DNA of 64,000 bases from Sphingomonas taxi (lineage in GTDB: Bacteria > Pseudomonadota > Alphaproteobacteria > Sphingomonadales > Sphingomonadaceae), in contig QFMX01000011.1 of the NCBI GenBank assembly GCA_003240625.1, positions 13,133 through 77,132 on the forward strand. The letters are read 5' to 3'. Under the pieces are notes generated by a model. That model saw only the letters and a list, made by a program, of their open reading frames with translations, searched no databases and was not told the origin of the DNA. Shown here piece by piece: positions 56,464 through 63,907 of the stretch (positions are counted from its first letter, which is position 1; every line of letters begins with the position of its first letter). The translations under genes were made by a program, and so were the position numbers.

Positions 56464-57609
56464 TCATTGCCGCGTCAGTTCGCGACCGACGATCATCCGC
56501 ATCACCTGGTTCGTCCCCTCAAGGATCGAATGCACGCGCAGATCGCGCCAGAAGCGCTCGATCGGATAGTCCTGCAGATACCCATAGCCGCCATGCAGCT
56601 GCAACGCGCGATCGACCACCGAAGACCCCGTATCGGTCGCCAGCCGCTTCGCCATCGCCGCAAACTTGGTCTTGTCGGGCGCGTTCGCCGTCACCTTCGC
56701 CGCCGCCATGTACAGCAGCGCGCGCGCCGCTTCGAGTTCGGTCGCCATGTCCGCCAACATGAACTGCGTGTTCTGGAAATCGACGATCGCCTTCCCGAAC
56801 TGCTTGCGGTCGCGGGTGTACGCGATCGCCTCGTCGAGACACCGCTGCGCGCCGCCGAGCGAGCAAGCGCCGATGTTCAGCCGCCCGCCGTCGAGCCCCA
56901 TCATCGCAATCCGGAAGCCCTCGCCCTCCCCGCCGACCATGTTCGCCGCCGGCACACGGACGCCGTCGAAGATCACCTGCCGCGTCGGCTGCGAATGCCA
57001 GCCAAGCTTCTTCTCGTTCGCGCCGAACGACACGCCCGGCATGTCCTTTTCGATCACCAGGCAGGAAATGCCCTTCGGTCCATCCTCACCGGTGCGGACC
57101 ATCGTCACGTACACCTCATTCTCGCCGGCACCCGAGATGAACTGCTTCGAGCCCGTCACGATCCAGTCGTCGCCGTCCCGCACGGCGCGCGTCTTGAGCG
57201 CAGCCGCGTCGGAACCCGAGCCCGGCTCGGTCAGGCAATAGCTCGCCAGCCGGTCCATCGTCACGAGATCGGGGAGGTACTTGTCCTTCACCGGCGCCGA
57301 CCCGAACCGATCTATCATCCACGCCGCCATATTGTGGATGCTGATGAACGCAGACGTCGAAGGACACCCGTAGGACATGGCCTCCATGATCAGCGCTGCC
57401 TCGAGCCGCCCGAGCGCGATCCCGCCGCTCTCCTCGCTGACATAGATCGCCGCGAAGCCGAGCTCAGCCGCCGCCTTGATCGTGTCGCGCGGGAAGATGT
57501 GCTTCTCGTCCCACTCGGCCGCATGCGGCGTGATCCGGTCGGCGGTGAACCGGCGCGCCAGCTCCTGGATCTCGCGCTGGTCGTCGGTAAGGTCGAACTG
57601 GTTGGTCAT
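56464..57609 (-). CDS. Acyl-CoA dehydrogenase (probable isobutyryl-CoA dehydrogenase)
   Basis: 381 aa from MTNQFDLTDDQREIQELARR. FAD-binding YCLTEPGSGSDAAALKT and FISGAGENEVYVTMV. The catalytic Glu is in LEGTNQVMRMIVGREL, and LHGGYGYLQDYPIERFWRDL is also typical of short/branched-chain enzymes. Within the valine cluster it should oxidise isobutyryl-CoA to methacrylyl-CoA and pass electrons to ETF. Separated from mmsA upstream by the GIY-YIG insertion. Confidence 0.93.
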   Translation of the reverse strand: MTNQFDLTDDQREIQELARRFTADRITPHAAEWDEKHIFPRDTIKAAAELGFAAIYVSEESGGIALGRLEAALIMEAMSYGCPSTSAFISIHNMAAWMIDRFGSAPVKDKYLPDLVTMDRLASYCLTEPGSGSDAAALKTRAVRDGDDWIVTGSKQFISGAGENEVYVTMVRTGEDGPKGISCLVIEKDMPGVSFGANEKKLGWHSQPTRQVIFDGVRVPAANMVGGEGEGFRIAMMGLDGGRLNIGACSLGGAQRCLDEAIAYTRDRKQFGKAIVDFQNTQFMLADMATELEAARALLYMAAAKVTANAPDKTKFAAMAKRLATDTGSSVVDRALQLHGGYGYLQDYPIERFWRDLRVHSILEGTNQVMRMIVGRELTRQ

Positions 57610-57639
57610 CGGACTTTCCTGAATCGTCATACTGCTTCC

Positions 57640-57720
57640 GTCATACTGGGCTTGACCCAGTATCCAGAGCGGCGAATGCTGACGCTCGTGGCCCTGGATC
57701 CTGACTTTCGTCAGGATGAC
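57640..57720. repeat. Inverted REP-like pair left of the GIY-YIG gene (family A)
   Basis: Left copy GTCATACTGGGCTTGACCCA then GTATCCAGAGC (stem ATACTGGG/CCCAGTAT, loop CTTGA). Right copy is inverted: GCCCTGGATCCTGACTTTCG then TCAGGATGAC (stem ATCCTGAC/GTCAGGAT, loop GAAA). The stems differ but the flanks GTC and CCAG are kept. It lies immediately before the GIY-YIG start. Confidence 0.92.
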
Positions 57721-57736
57721 GGGGTGGGGGAATGAT

Positions 57737-58048
57737 ATGGCTAGGCAACCCGCGGTCTATATCATGGCGACCTGGCGCAACGGAACGCTGTACATCGGCG
57801 TCACGTCCGACCTGATGGCGCGGATCGTTCAGCATCGCGACGGCGCGTTCGCTGGGTTCACAAAGCGATACGCGGTCAACCGGCTGGTGTGGTTCGCAAT
57901 GGCCGACACGATGGAGGCAGCGATCACGCGCGAGAAGCAGCTCAAGGTCTGGAAGCGCTCGTGGAAGATCGAGCTTATCGAGACCGACAATCCTACGTGG
58001 CGCGATCTGGCCGAAGACTGGGGTTTCGATCCCCTCCCGTCATCCTGA
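57737..58048 (+). CDS. Single-domain GIY-YIG endonuclease in a REP-flanked cassette
   Basis: 103 aa from MARQPAVYIMATWRNG; an upstream in-frame ATG (57716) is possible. GIY-YIG nuclease: Tyr8 (VYIM), Tyr19 (LYIGVTSD), Arg29 (MARIVQHRDG), Glu66 (TREKQLKVWKR) and Asn85 (ETDNPTWRDL) fit the catalytic set of the UPF0213/YhbQ-like group. It is the only plus-strand gene inside the valine cluster. Inverted repeat pairs flank it on both sides, and its last codons (PSS, stop) are made by the right-hand repeat GTCATCCTGA. A DNA-cutting role on such repeats is my inference. Confidence 0.88.
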   Translation: MARQPAVYIMATWRNGTLYIGVTSDLMARIVQHRDGAFAGFTKRYAVNRLVWFAMADTMEAAITREKQLKVWKRSWKIELIETDNPTWRDLAEDWGFDPLPSS

Positions 58049-58119
58049 CGAAAGTCAGGATCCAGAGCCAAAAGCGTCGCGCTTCGTAACTCTGGATCCT
58101 GGATCAAGTCCAGGATGAC
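58039..58119. repeat. Inverted REP-like pair right of the GIY-YIG gene (family A)
   Basis: Left copy GTCATCCTGACGAAAGTCAG then GATCCAGAGC; it contains the GIY-YIG stop codon. Right copy inverted: ACTCTGGATCCTGGATCAAG then TCCAGGATGAC (stem ATCCTGGA/TCCAGGAT, loop CTTGA). The spacer is also partly self-complementary (AGCGTCGCGCTT), so the whole 81 bp can form a cruciform. Confidence 0.92.
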
Positions 58120-58142
58120 GGGATCCGGGGACGGCAAACCGT

Positions 58143-59669
58143 TCACCCCATCGTCGGAATGACGAACGCGTCGTTGTTCCGCGCCGGACCGCCATCCTCG
58201 GCCATCGCCGGCAGTGCGGACCCATCCGGCCAGCGCTGCGTGATCGTCTTGACCTTGGTCCAGAACTTCACGCCCTCCATGCCGTGCTGGTTGGTGTCGC
58301 CGAACGCCGAGCGCTTCCACCCGCCGAACGTATGATACGCCACCGGCACCGGAATCGGCACGTTGATGCCGACCATCCCCACATTCACCCGCGCCGCAAA
58401 CTCGCGCGCGGCGTGGCCGTTGCGCGTGAAGATCGCGACGCCGTTGCCGTATTGATGCTCGCTCGGCAGGCGTACCGCCTCCTCGAAATCGGCGGCGCGG
58501 ACGATCTGGAGCACCGGCCCGAAGATCTCCTCCTTGTACGCCGACATCTCGGTCGTCACGTGATCGAACAGCGACGGGCCGATGAAGAAGCCCTTCTCAT
58601 GCCCCTGCAATGCAAATCCGCGCCCATCGACGACCAGTTCCGCGCCCTCGTCGACGCCGGTCTGGATCCAGTTCTCGATCCGCGTGCGATGCGCCGCGTT
58701 CACCACTGGGCCGTAATGCGCGTCGTTGTCGGTCGACACGCCAACGCGCAGAGCCGCGATCGCCGGGATCAGTTTCTCGCGCAGAGCGATGGCGGTCTTC
58801 TCGCCGACCGGCACTACCACCGGCAGCGCCATGCAACGCTCGCCCGCGCTCCCGAACGCCGCGCCGGACAGGTCCGCGACGACCTGGTCGAGATCCGCGT
58901 CGGGCATCACGATGCCGTGGTTCTTCGCGCCACCCATCGCCTGGACGCGCTTGCCCGCCTCGACGCCGCGGCGGTACACGTAATGCGCGATGTCGGACGA
59001 TCCGACGAAGCTCACAGCCGAGATCGCCGGGTGATCGAGGATCGCGTCGACCATCTCCTTGTCGCCGTGGACGACCTGGAAGATGCCCTTGGGCAGCCCT
59101 GCCTCGACGAACAGCTCGCCGAGCCGCACCGGCACCGACGGATCGCGCTCGCTCGGCTTGAGGATGAACGCGTTGCCGGTGGCGATCGCGACTCCGCTCA
59201 TCCACAGCGGGATCATCGCCGGGAAGTTGAACGGGGTGATGCCCGCACCGATGCCTAATGGCTGGCGCATCGAATAGACGTCGATCCCCGGCCCGGCACC
59301 CTGCGTGTATTCGCCCTTGAGGATGTGCGGGATGCCGCAGCAGAACTCGATCACCTCGAGCCCGCGCTGAATATCGCCCTTCGAGTCCGCGATGACCTTG
59401 CCGTGCTCGGACGAGAGCATCCGCGCCAGCTCGTCCATGTTCGCTTCGACGAGCCGCTTGAACTCGAACATCACGCGGGCACGACGCTGCGGATTGGTCG
59501 CGGCCCAAGCCGGCTGAGCCTTTTGCGCGGCCGTGACCGCAGCATCCAGGTCGACCGCGCCGGACAAGCGAACCCGCGCCTGCACTTCGCCCGAATTCGG
59601 GTCGAACACGTCGCCGAAGCGCTCGGCTTTGCTCGCCGTACCGCTCACGAAATTCTCGATCGTCCGCAT
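58143..59669 (-). CDS. mmsA: Methylmalonate-semialdehyde dehydrogenase (CoA-acylating)
   Basis: 508 aa from the ATG of MRTIENFVSG, with GAGG six bases upstream; the ATG two codons earlier sits too close to it. ALDH fold: NFPAMIPLWM, FVGSSDIAHYVYRRG, catalytic Cys in GSAGERCMALPV, and KEIFGPVLQIVR-type segment. MmsA converts methylmalonate semialdehyde to propionyl-CoA, the last step of this valine route. It is the promoter-proximal gene of the cluster, divergent from a LysR regulator. Confidence 0.95.
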   Translation of the reverse strand: MRTIENFVSGTASKAERFGDVFDPNSGEVQARVRLSGAVDLDAAVTAAQKAQPAWAATNPQRRARVMFEFKRLVEANMDELARMLSSEHGKVIADSKGDIQRGLEVIEFCCGIPHILKGEYTQGAGPGIDVYSMRQPLGIGAGITPFNFPAMIPLWMSGVAIATGNAFILKPSERDPSVPVRLGELFVEAGLPKGIFQVVHGDKEMVDAILDHPAISAVSFVGSSDIAHYVYRRGVEAGKRVQAMGGAKNHGIVMPDADLDQVVADLSGAAFGSAGERCMALPVVVPVGEKTAIALREKLIPAIAALRVGVSTDNDAHYGPVVNAAHRTRIENWIQTGVDEGAELVVDGRGFALQGHEKGFFIGPSLFDHVTTEMSAYKEEIFGPVLQIVRAADFEEAVRLPSEHQYGNGVAIFTRNGHAAREFAARVNVGMVGINVPIPVPVAYHTFGGWKRSAFGDTNQHGMEGVKFWTKVKTITQRWPDGSALPAMAEDGGPARNNDAFVIPTMG

Positions 59670-59733
59670 GGGCATCCTCTTCTAGTTGCGCGCATCGTCC
59701 GCCATAAGCGTTTCGCAGCCAAGTGGGGCTGTT

Positions 59734-59750
59734 TGCAGATCCGCTCTGCA
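59734..59750. promoter_or_regulatory. Candidate LysR operator between mmsA and its regulator
   Basis: TGCAGATCCGCTCTGCA: TGCAGA, 5 bp, TCTGCA, a 17-bp palindrome in the 107-bp divergent region, followed by a further TGCAG at 59755. The dyad size fits a LysR recognition site. Assignment to the adjacent regulator is inference from position. Confidence 0.6.
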
Positions 59751-59776
59751 GATATGCAGCATGGGACGAAGCGTTC

Positions 59777-60706
59777 ATGGACTGGGACGACGTTCGGTAT
59801 TTCCTCGCTTTGGCGCGTACGCACCGGCTTGGACCCGCGGCGAAAATGCTGGGGCAGGACGCGACCACGGTTTCGCGACGGCTGCAACGGCTAGAGCGGC
59901 GACTCCAGACGACGTTGTTCGAACAGACCGTCGCGGGTTACGCGCTGACCGAACGCGGCTCGGCGCTGCTCGAGCATGCCGAGACGATGGAAGCGTCCGC
60001 CCTCGGCATCCAGGAAGTCGTCGGCACCGATGCCGGCGTGCTCGCGGGACCGATCCGGTTGAGCGTGTCGGAAGGCTTCGGCAGCCGCATCCTCGCGCCA
60101 CGCCTCGCGTCGTTCACCAACCAGCATCCGCGGATCGCGATCGACCTGATCGCCTCGACCGGGTTCCTCAATCCGTCGCGGCGCGAGGCGGATATCGCGG
60201 TGATGCTCGCACGACCCAAAAGCGGGCCGCTGGTTGCCCGGAAGCTCACCGACTATCACCTTGGCCTCTACACACATCCGGATCACCTCGCGCGGACCGG
60301 GCCGATCGCGACCACCGCGGACCTGATGCGGCACCGATTGATCGGCTATGTGCCCGACATGATCTACGCGCCCGAACTCCGCTATCTGGCGGAGATCGAC
60401 GGCCGCCTCGACGCGTCGATCCGCAGTTCGAGCATCGTCGCGCAGGCCGAACTGATCGCCGCGGGGGCGGGGTGCGGAATCCTGCCGTGCTTCATCGGCG
60501 ACCGGATGCCGGGGCTGGTCCGCGTACTGCCCGAAGCGGTGGACATCGCGCGGTCGTTCTGGCTCGTGGTCCACCGCGACGTCCGCCGGATCGCGCGGAT
60601 CGACCGGTTCATCGCCTGGCTGGACGCGACCATAGGCGAGTTGAAGCCGCTGATGCTTGGTGCCGCTCCCCAGCCGACCGGCCCATCGATTGCCGCGCCG
60701 CAGTGA
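59777..60706 (+). CDS. LysR family regulator, likely of the valine-degradation genes
   Basis: 309 aa from MDWDDVRYFLALARTHRLGP. N-terminal winged helix-turn-helix (AAKMLGQDATTVSRRLQRLE) and a periplasmic-binding-like effector domain (GPIRLSVSEGFGSRILAPRL onward). Transcribed away from mmsA with a palindrome between. LysR proteins normally control the divergent neighbour and respond to a pathway metabolite, here possibly a valine catabolite. Confidence 0.9.
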   Translation: MDWDDVRYFLALARTHRLGPAAKMLGQDATTVSRRLQRLERRLQTTLFEQTVAGYALTERGSALLEHAETMEASALGIQEVVGTDAGVLAGPIRLSVSEGFGSRILAPRLASFTNQHPRIAIDLIASTGFLNPSRREADIAVMLARPKSGPLVARKLTDYHLGLYTHPDHLARTGPIATTADLMRHRLIGYVPDMIYAPELRYLAEIDGRLDASIRSSSIVAQAELIAAGAGCGILPCFIGDRMPGLVRVLPEAVDIARSFWLVVHRDVRRIARIDRFIAWLDATIGELKPLMLGAAPQPTGPSIAAPQ

Positions 60707-60757
60707 GCCCCGTATAGCGCGCGCCGCGGCGACATCCTGTTCGTCCGGAGGAACAGC

Positions 60758-61075
60758 GTGATCCCGACCCTCTACCACAAGATGATCGACTGGATCGGCG
60801 ACGGCACGGGGCTGCCCGACACGATCCTGCACATCCATGCCGGGATGCTGCTACTGATGATCGCGCGGCTGATCACGCGCCGCTCGTTCGGCACGTTCAT
60901 CCCGTGGTGGGTCGTCGTCGCGGGCGAGGCGTTCAACGAGATCATGGACCGCATGACCTTCGGGTCGTGGCGGTGGGAGGATACCTCGCTCGATATCGTC
61001 AACACGCTGCTGTGGCCGACAGTGATCTGTGTCGGGGTCCGACTGCGGCCGATGATCGGCAAGCGTCGGCGGTAG
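60758..61075 (+). CDS. Small membrane protein of unknown function
   Basis: 105 aa from a GTG with CGGAGGA six bases upstream. Three hydrophobic segments (about 25-38, 46-58 and 78-95), an acidic loop between (EAFNEIMDRMTFGSWRWEDT) and a basic end (RPMIGKRRR). The pattern recalls VanZ-like or phospholipid-related small proteins, but I cannot assign a family. Confidence 0.65.
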   Translation: MIPTLYHKMIDWIGDGTGLPDTILHIHAGMLLLMIARLITRRSFGTFIPWWVVVAGEAFNEIMDRMTFGSWRWEDTSLDIVNTLLWPTVICVGVRLRPMIGKRRR

Positions 61076-61109
61076 CGAGTGAGGAACGGTCGAGAGGATC
61101 GCTAACCTG

Positions 61110-61215
61110 CTCCCTTCCCTGAAAGGGAGGGGTTGGGGGTGGGTAGGCCAGTTGGCGAACGGCTCGGTATCCCAAGCGGCCGACCCACCCCTAGCCCCTC
61201 CCTTTCAGGGAGGGG
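61110..61215. repeat. Inverted repeat pair (family D)
   Basis: CTCCCTTCCCTGAAAGGGAG then GGGTTGGGGGTGGGT at left, and ACCCACCCCTAGCCCCTCCC then TTTCAGGGAGGGGA at right, nearly the same as the pair at 13.4 kb. Between convergent genes, so a candidate bidirectional terminator. Confidence 0.85.
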
Positions 61216-61239
61216 AACGCGTTGTGGTTGTTCCGGCGC

Positions 61240-62322
61240 TCAGCCCAGTGCGATGTAGCGTTGCAGGTGATAATCCTCGTCGCCGAGCTGGTGGTCGATC
61301 ATCACCAGCCGCTTGGCGTAATGCGACACGGCATATTCCCACGTCATGCCGATCCCGCCGTGCAGCTGGATCGACTCCTCGGCGACGAGCGCGCCGGTCC
61401 GCCCGATCGTGTATTTCGCTGCCGACAAAGCACGTTCGCGCGCCTTCGCGTCGTCGCCGTCGAATGCCGACGCGGCGTTGATCACCGCCGACTGCGCCTG
61501 TTCGATCTCGAGCAGAACGGTCGCCATGCGGTGCTGGAGCGCCTGGAACTTGCCGATCGGCACACCGAACTGTTTCCGGTCGCGGAGATAGCCGAGCGTG
61601 GCTTCCTTGACGAACTCCATCGCGCCGACCGCTTCGGCCGACAGCGCGAGCAGGCCCGCACCGACTGCCGCGTCGACGATCGCCTGCCCTTGCCCCTCGC
61701 CACCGAGGCGCGCTTCCGCCCCGAGCGTCGCGCCGTCGAACGTCACGTCACCGGCCGCACCGCCCTCGACGGTGTTGTAGCTCCGCACCGACACGCCCGC
61801 CGTGTCCGCGGGCACGACCAGCACCAGCGGATCGCCGTCCTGCTCGATTACCACGACGAACACCGACGCCGCACCGGCCTGCGGCACGACCGCCTTCGTC
61901 CCGCTGAGCGTCCAGCCATCGCCGCTCTTCGTCGCGGTCACCGGCGTGGCGCCGTCATCGAGTGCGAAAGCGGCGATCGTCTCGCCCGACACGATCCCGG
62001 ACAACATCTCGTCCTGTCCGCCGGCCTTCGCCAACGCCCGCCCGGCCATCAGCGCACCGAGGAACGGCTCGACCACCAGCGCACGACCAAGCGCCTCGAA
62101 CACCACCATGATGTCGAACCCGCTGCCGCCGAAACCGCCCGCCGCCTCGTCGAACAAGGCCGAGACGATGCCCAGCTCGTTCAACTGCTGCCAGACCGCC
62201 GGGTCGTACCCCGCCTCGCTATACGCCCCCGTATTGCGCGTATCGATCGCATAGCCATCGCGCAGCGCCCGAACGAGCGTGTCGGCGAGCATGCGGCGGT
62301 CGTCGGTGTGTTCGAAGTTCAT
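61240..62322 (-). CDS. Acyl-CoA dehydrogenase, small-subunit type (PimD-like)
   Basis: 360 aa from MNFEHTDDRRMLADTLVRAL. ACAD fold with a divergent FAD region (DDGATPVTATKSGDGWTLSG, TKAVVPQAGAAS). QLHGGIGMTWEYAVSHYAKR is kept, but the chain stops before the GGTNEIQ-type segment that closes most ACADs. It starts 4 bp after the paired gene. Two adjacent unlike ACAD genes are typical of heterotetrameric enzymes such as pimeloyl-CoA dehydrogenase; this is the smaller partner. Confidence 0.85.
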   Translation of the reverse strand: MNFEHTDDRRMLADTLVRALRDGYAIDTRNTGAYSEAGYDPAVWQQLNELGIVSALFDEAAGGFGGSGFDIMVVFEALGRALVVEPFLGALMAGRALAKAGGQDEMLSGIVSGETIAAFALDDGATPVTATKSGDGWTLSGTKAVVPQAGAASVFVVVIEQDGDPLVLVVPADTAGVSVRSYNTVEGGAAGDVTFDGATLGAEARLGGEGQGQAIVDAAVGAGLLALSAEAVGAMEFVKEATLGYLRDRKQFGVPIGKFQALQHRMATVLLEIEQAQSAVINAASAFDGDDAKARERALSAAKYTIGRTGALVAEESIQLHGGIGMTWEYAVSHYAKRLVMIDHQLGDEDYHLQRYIALG

Positions 62323-62326
62323 GGTA

Positions 62327-63529
62327 TCAGAGACCCAGGATGGCTTTGGAGATGATGTTCTTCTGGATCTCGTTCGACCCGCCGAAGATCGACAGTTTCC
62401 GATTGTTGAAATAGCTCGGCGCCGCCATCGCCGCGTCCTCCGGGCCGACATCCTCGCCGTTCCACCCAGCCTCCAGAGCCTCGGGTATGTACGGCGCCGC
62501 ATACGATCCATAGGCACGCCGGGTCAGCGAGGTGATCTCCTGCCGGATCTCGGTGCCCTTGATCTTGAGCATCGAGCTCTCCGCACCGGGCGCACCGCCG
62601 CCCGCAACCGCCGCGAGCACGCGAAGGTTGGTCGTCTGCATGTTGGCCAGATCGATCTCGACCCGCGCCATCCGCGCCGCGAACAGTGGGTCGTCCGCGA
62701 GCGCTCGCCCACCCTTCTTCTGCATCTGCGCGACCTCCTTCAGTCGCTCGAACGACGCGATCGAGAAGCCGACGCCGGCGATGTTGGTGCGCTCATAGGT
62801 CAGCAAATACTTGGCATAGGTCCAGCCGAGGTTTTCCTCGCCGACGAGGTTCGCAACCGGCACCTCGACATCGGTGAAGAACACCTCGTTCACCTCCTGC
62901 TCGCCGTCGATCAGCGTGATCGGACGGACCTCGATGCCGGGCGACTTCATGTCGATCAGCAGGAACGAGATACCCTCCTGCTTCTTGGCGGTCGCGTCGG
63001 TGCGGACGAGGCAGAAGATCATGTCGGCATGCTGGCCGAGCGTCGTCCAGGTCTTCTGGCCGTTGACGACATAGACGTCGCCCTTCCGTACGGCCGTCGT
63101 CTTGAGGCCCGCGAGATCGGAGCCTGCGCCCGGCTCGGAATAGCCCTGGCACCACCAGTCGGAGCCATCGAGGATGCGCGGCAACCACTGCTTCTTCTGC
63201 TCTTCGGAGCCGTATTTGATCAGCACCGGCCCGAGCATGTTGACGCCGAACGGGACGACGCGGGGGGCGTGCGCGAGTGCGGATTCATTGTCGAAGATGA
63301 AGCGCTGGATCACGCTCCAGCCCGGACCGCCCCATTCCTCGGGCCAGTGGTTCGCCAGCCAGCCGCGCTCGTTCAGGATCGCGTGCCATTCCTCCATGTC
63401 CGATTTGCGCAGGCGCTTGCCTTCGCGGACCAGCGTCGAGAGACGCGCGGGGAGTTTGTCGCGAAAGAACGCGCGGACTTCGTCGCGGAACGATTCTTCC
63501 TCGGGCGTGAAGCTGAGATCCATGGCCAT
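62327..63529 (-). CDS. Acyl-CoA dehydrogenase, large-subunit type (PimC-like)
   Basis: 400 aa from MAMDLSFTPEEESFRDEVRA; a second ATG two codons later is equally spaced from AGGAG. FAD loop CQGYSEPGAGSDLAGLKTTA, WTTLGQHADMIFCLVRTD, and C-terminal FGGSNEIQKNIISKAILGL. It resembles PimC and other long or dicarboxylic acyl-CoA dehydrogenases. Probably forms a heteromer with the downstream gene. Substrate unknown; no beta-oxidation genes adjoin within the window. Confidence 0.88.
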   Translation of the reverse strand: MAMDLSFTPEEESFRDEVRAFFRDKLPARLSTLVREGKRLRKSDMEEWHAILNERGWLANHWPEEWGGPGWSVIQRFIFDNESALAHAPRVVPFGVNMLGPVLIKYGSEEQKKQWLPRILDGSDWWCQGYSEPGAGSDLAGLKTTAVRKGDVYVVNGQKTWTTLGQHADMIFCLVRTDATAKKQEGISFLLIDMKSPGIEVRPITLIDGEQEVNEVFFTDVEVPVANLVGEENLGWTYAKYLLTYERTNIAGVGFSIASFERLKEVAQMQKKGGRALADDPLFAARMARVEIDLANMQTTNLRVLAAVAGGGAPGAESSMLKIKGTEIRQEITSLTRRAYGSYAAPYIPEALEAGWNGEDVGPEDAAMAAPSYFNNRKLSIFGGSNEIQKNIISKAILGL

Positions 63530-63656
63530 GTGCTCCTGATGTTGGAGTCCATGTGCCACAGTCGATCGCGGAATTGAAGGACCGGTATGGTCCGAACAGC
63601 GGAATTTGTTGTGCCGAGCGACGCAGGTTAATTCAGGCGGTATCGCTGCGCCTTGA

Positions 63657-63774
63657 TCCTCCCCTGGCAGGGGAGGTGGCTGGCTCTTGCCAGACGGAGG
63701 GGTGTCACGCTCTCGATGGCGCACTACCCCTCCGTCAGCCCTGCGGGCTGCCACCTCCCCTCAAAGGGGAGGAT
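63657..63774. repeat. Inverted repeat pair (family E)
   Basis: TCCTCCCCTGGCAGGGGAGG then TGGCTGGCTCTTGCCAGACG at left, and ACCCCTCCGTCAGCCCTGCG then GGCTGCCACCTCCCC at right. The left half equals that at 51.1 kb; the right internal stem is AGCC/GGCT in place of CGCC/GGCG. Confidence 0.85.
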
Positions 63775-63782
63775 CAGAATGA

Positions 63783-63907
63783 TCAGAACCTGTAGCTGAT
63801 CCACCCCGCCAGGAAGTCGGAGTTCTTATACCCCGCGTTCGTCAGCGCCGGCCCGGCGATCAGATGCTCGTAGCGCCCGGTGAACGACAGCCGCGAGCTG
63901 ATCGGAT
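63783..63907 (-). pseudogene. C-terminal fragment of an outer membrane protein cut by IS6100
   Basis: The last 40 or so codons of a minus-strand gene survive (RLSFTGRYEHLIAGPALTN, then SDFLAGWISYRF and stop). The ending aromatic-Arg-Phe is the outer-membrane beta-barrel signal, and the spacing resembles MipA/OmpV scaffolding proteins. The frame runs straight into the IS6100 end at 63908, so the gene is split. The 5' part, if still present, would be beyond the element. Family assignment is tentative. Confidence 0.6.
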
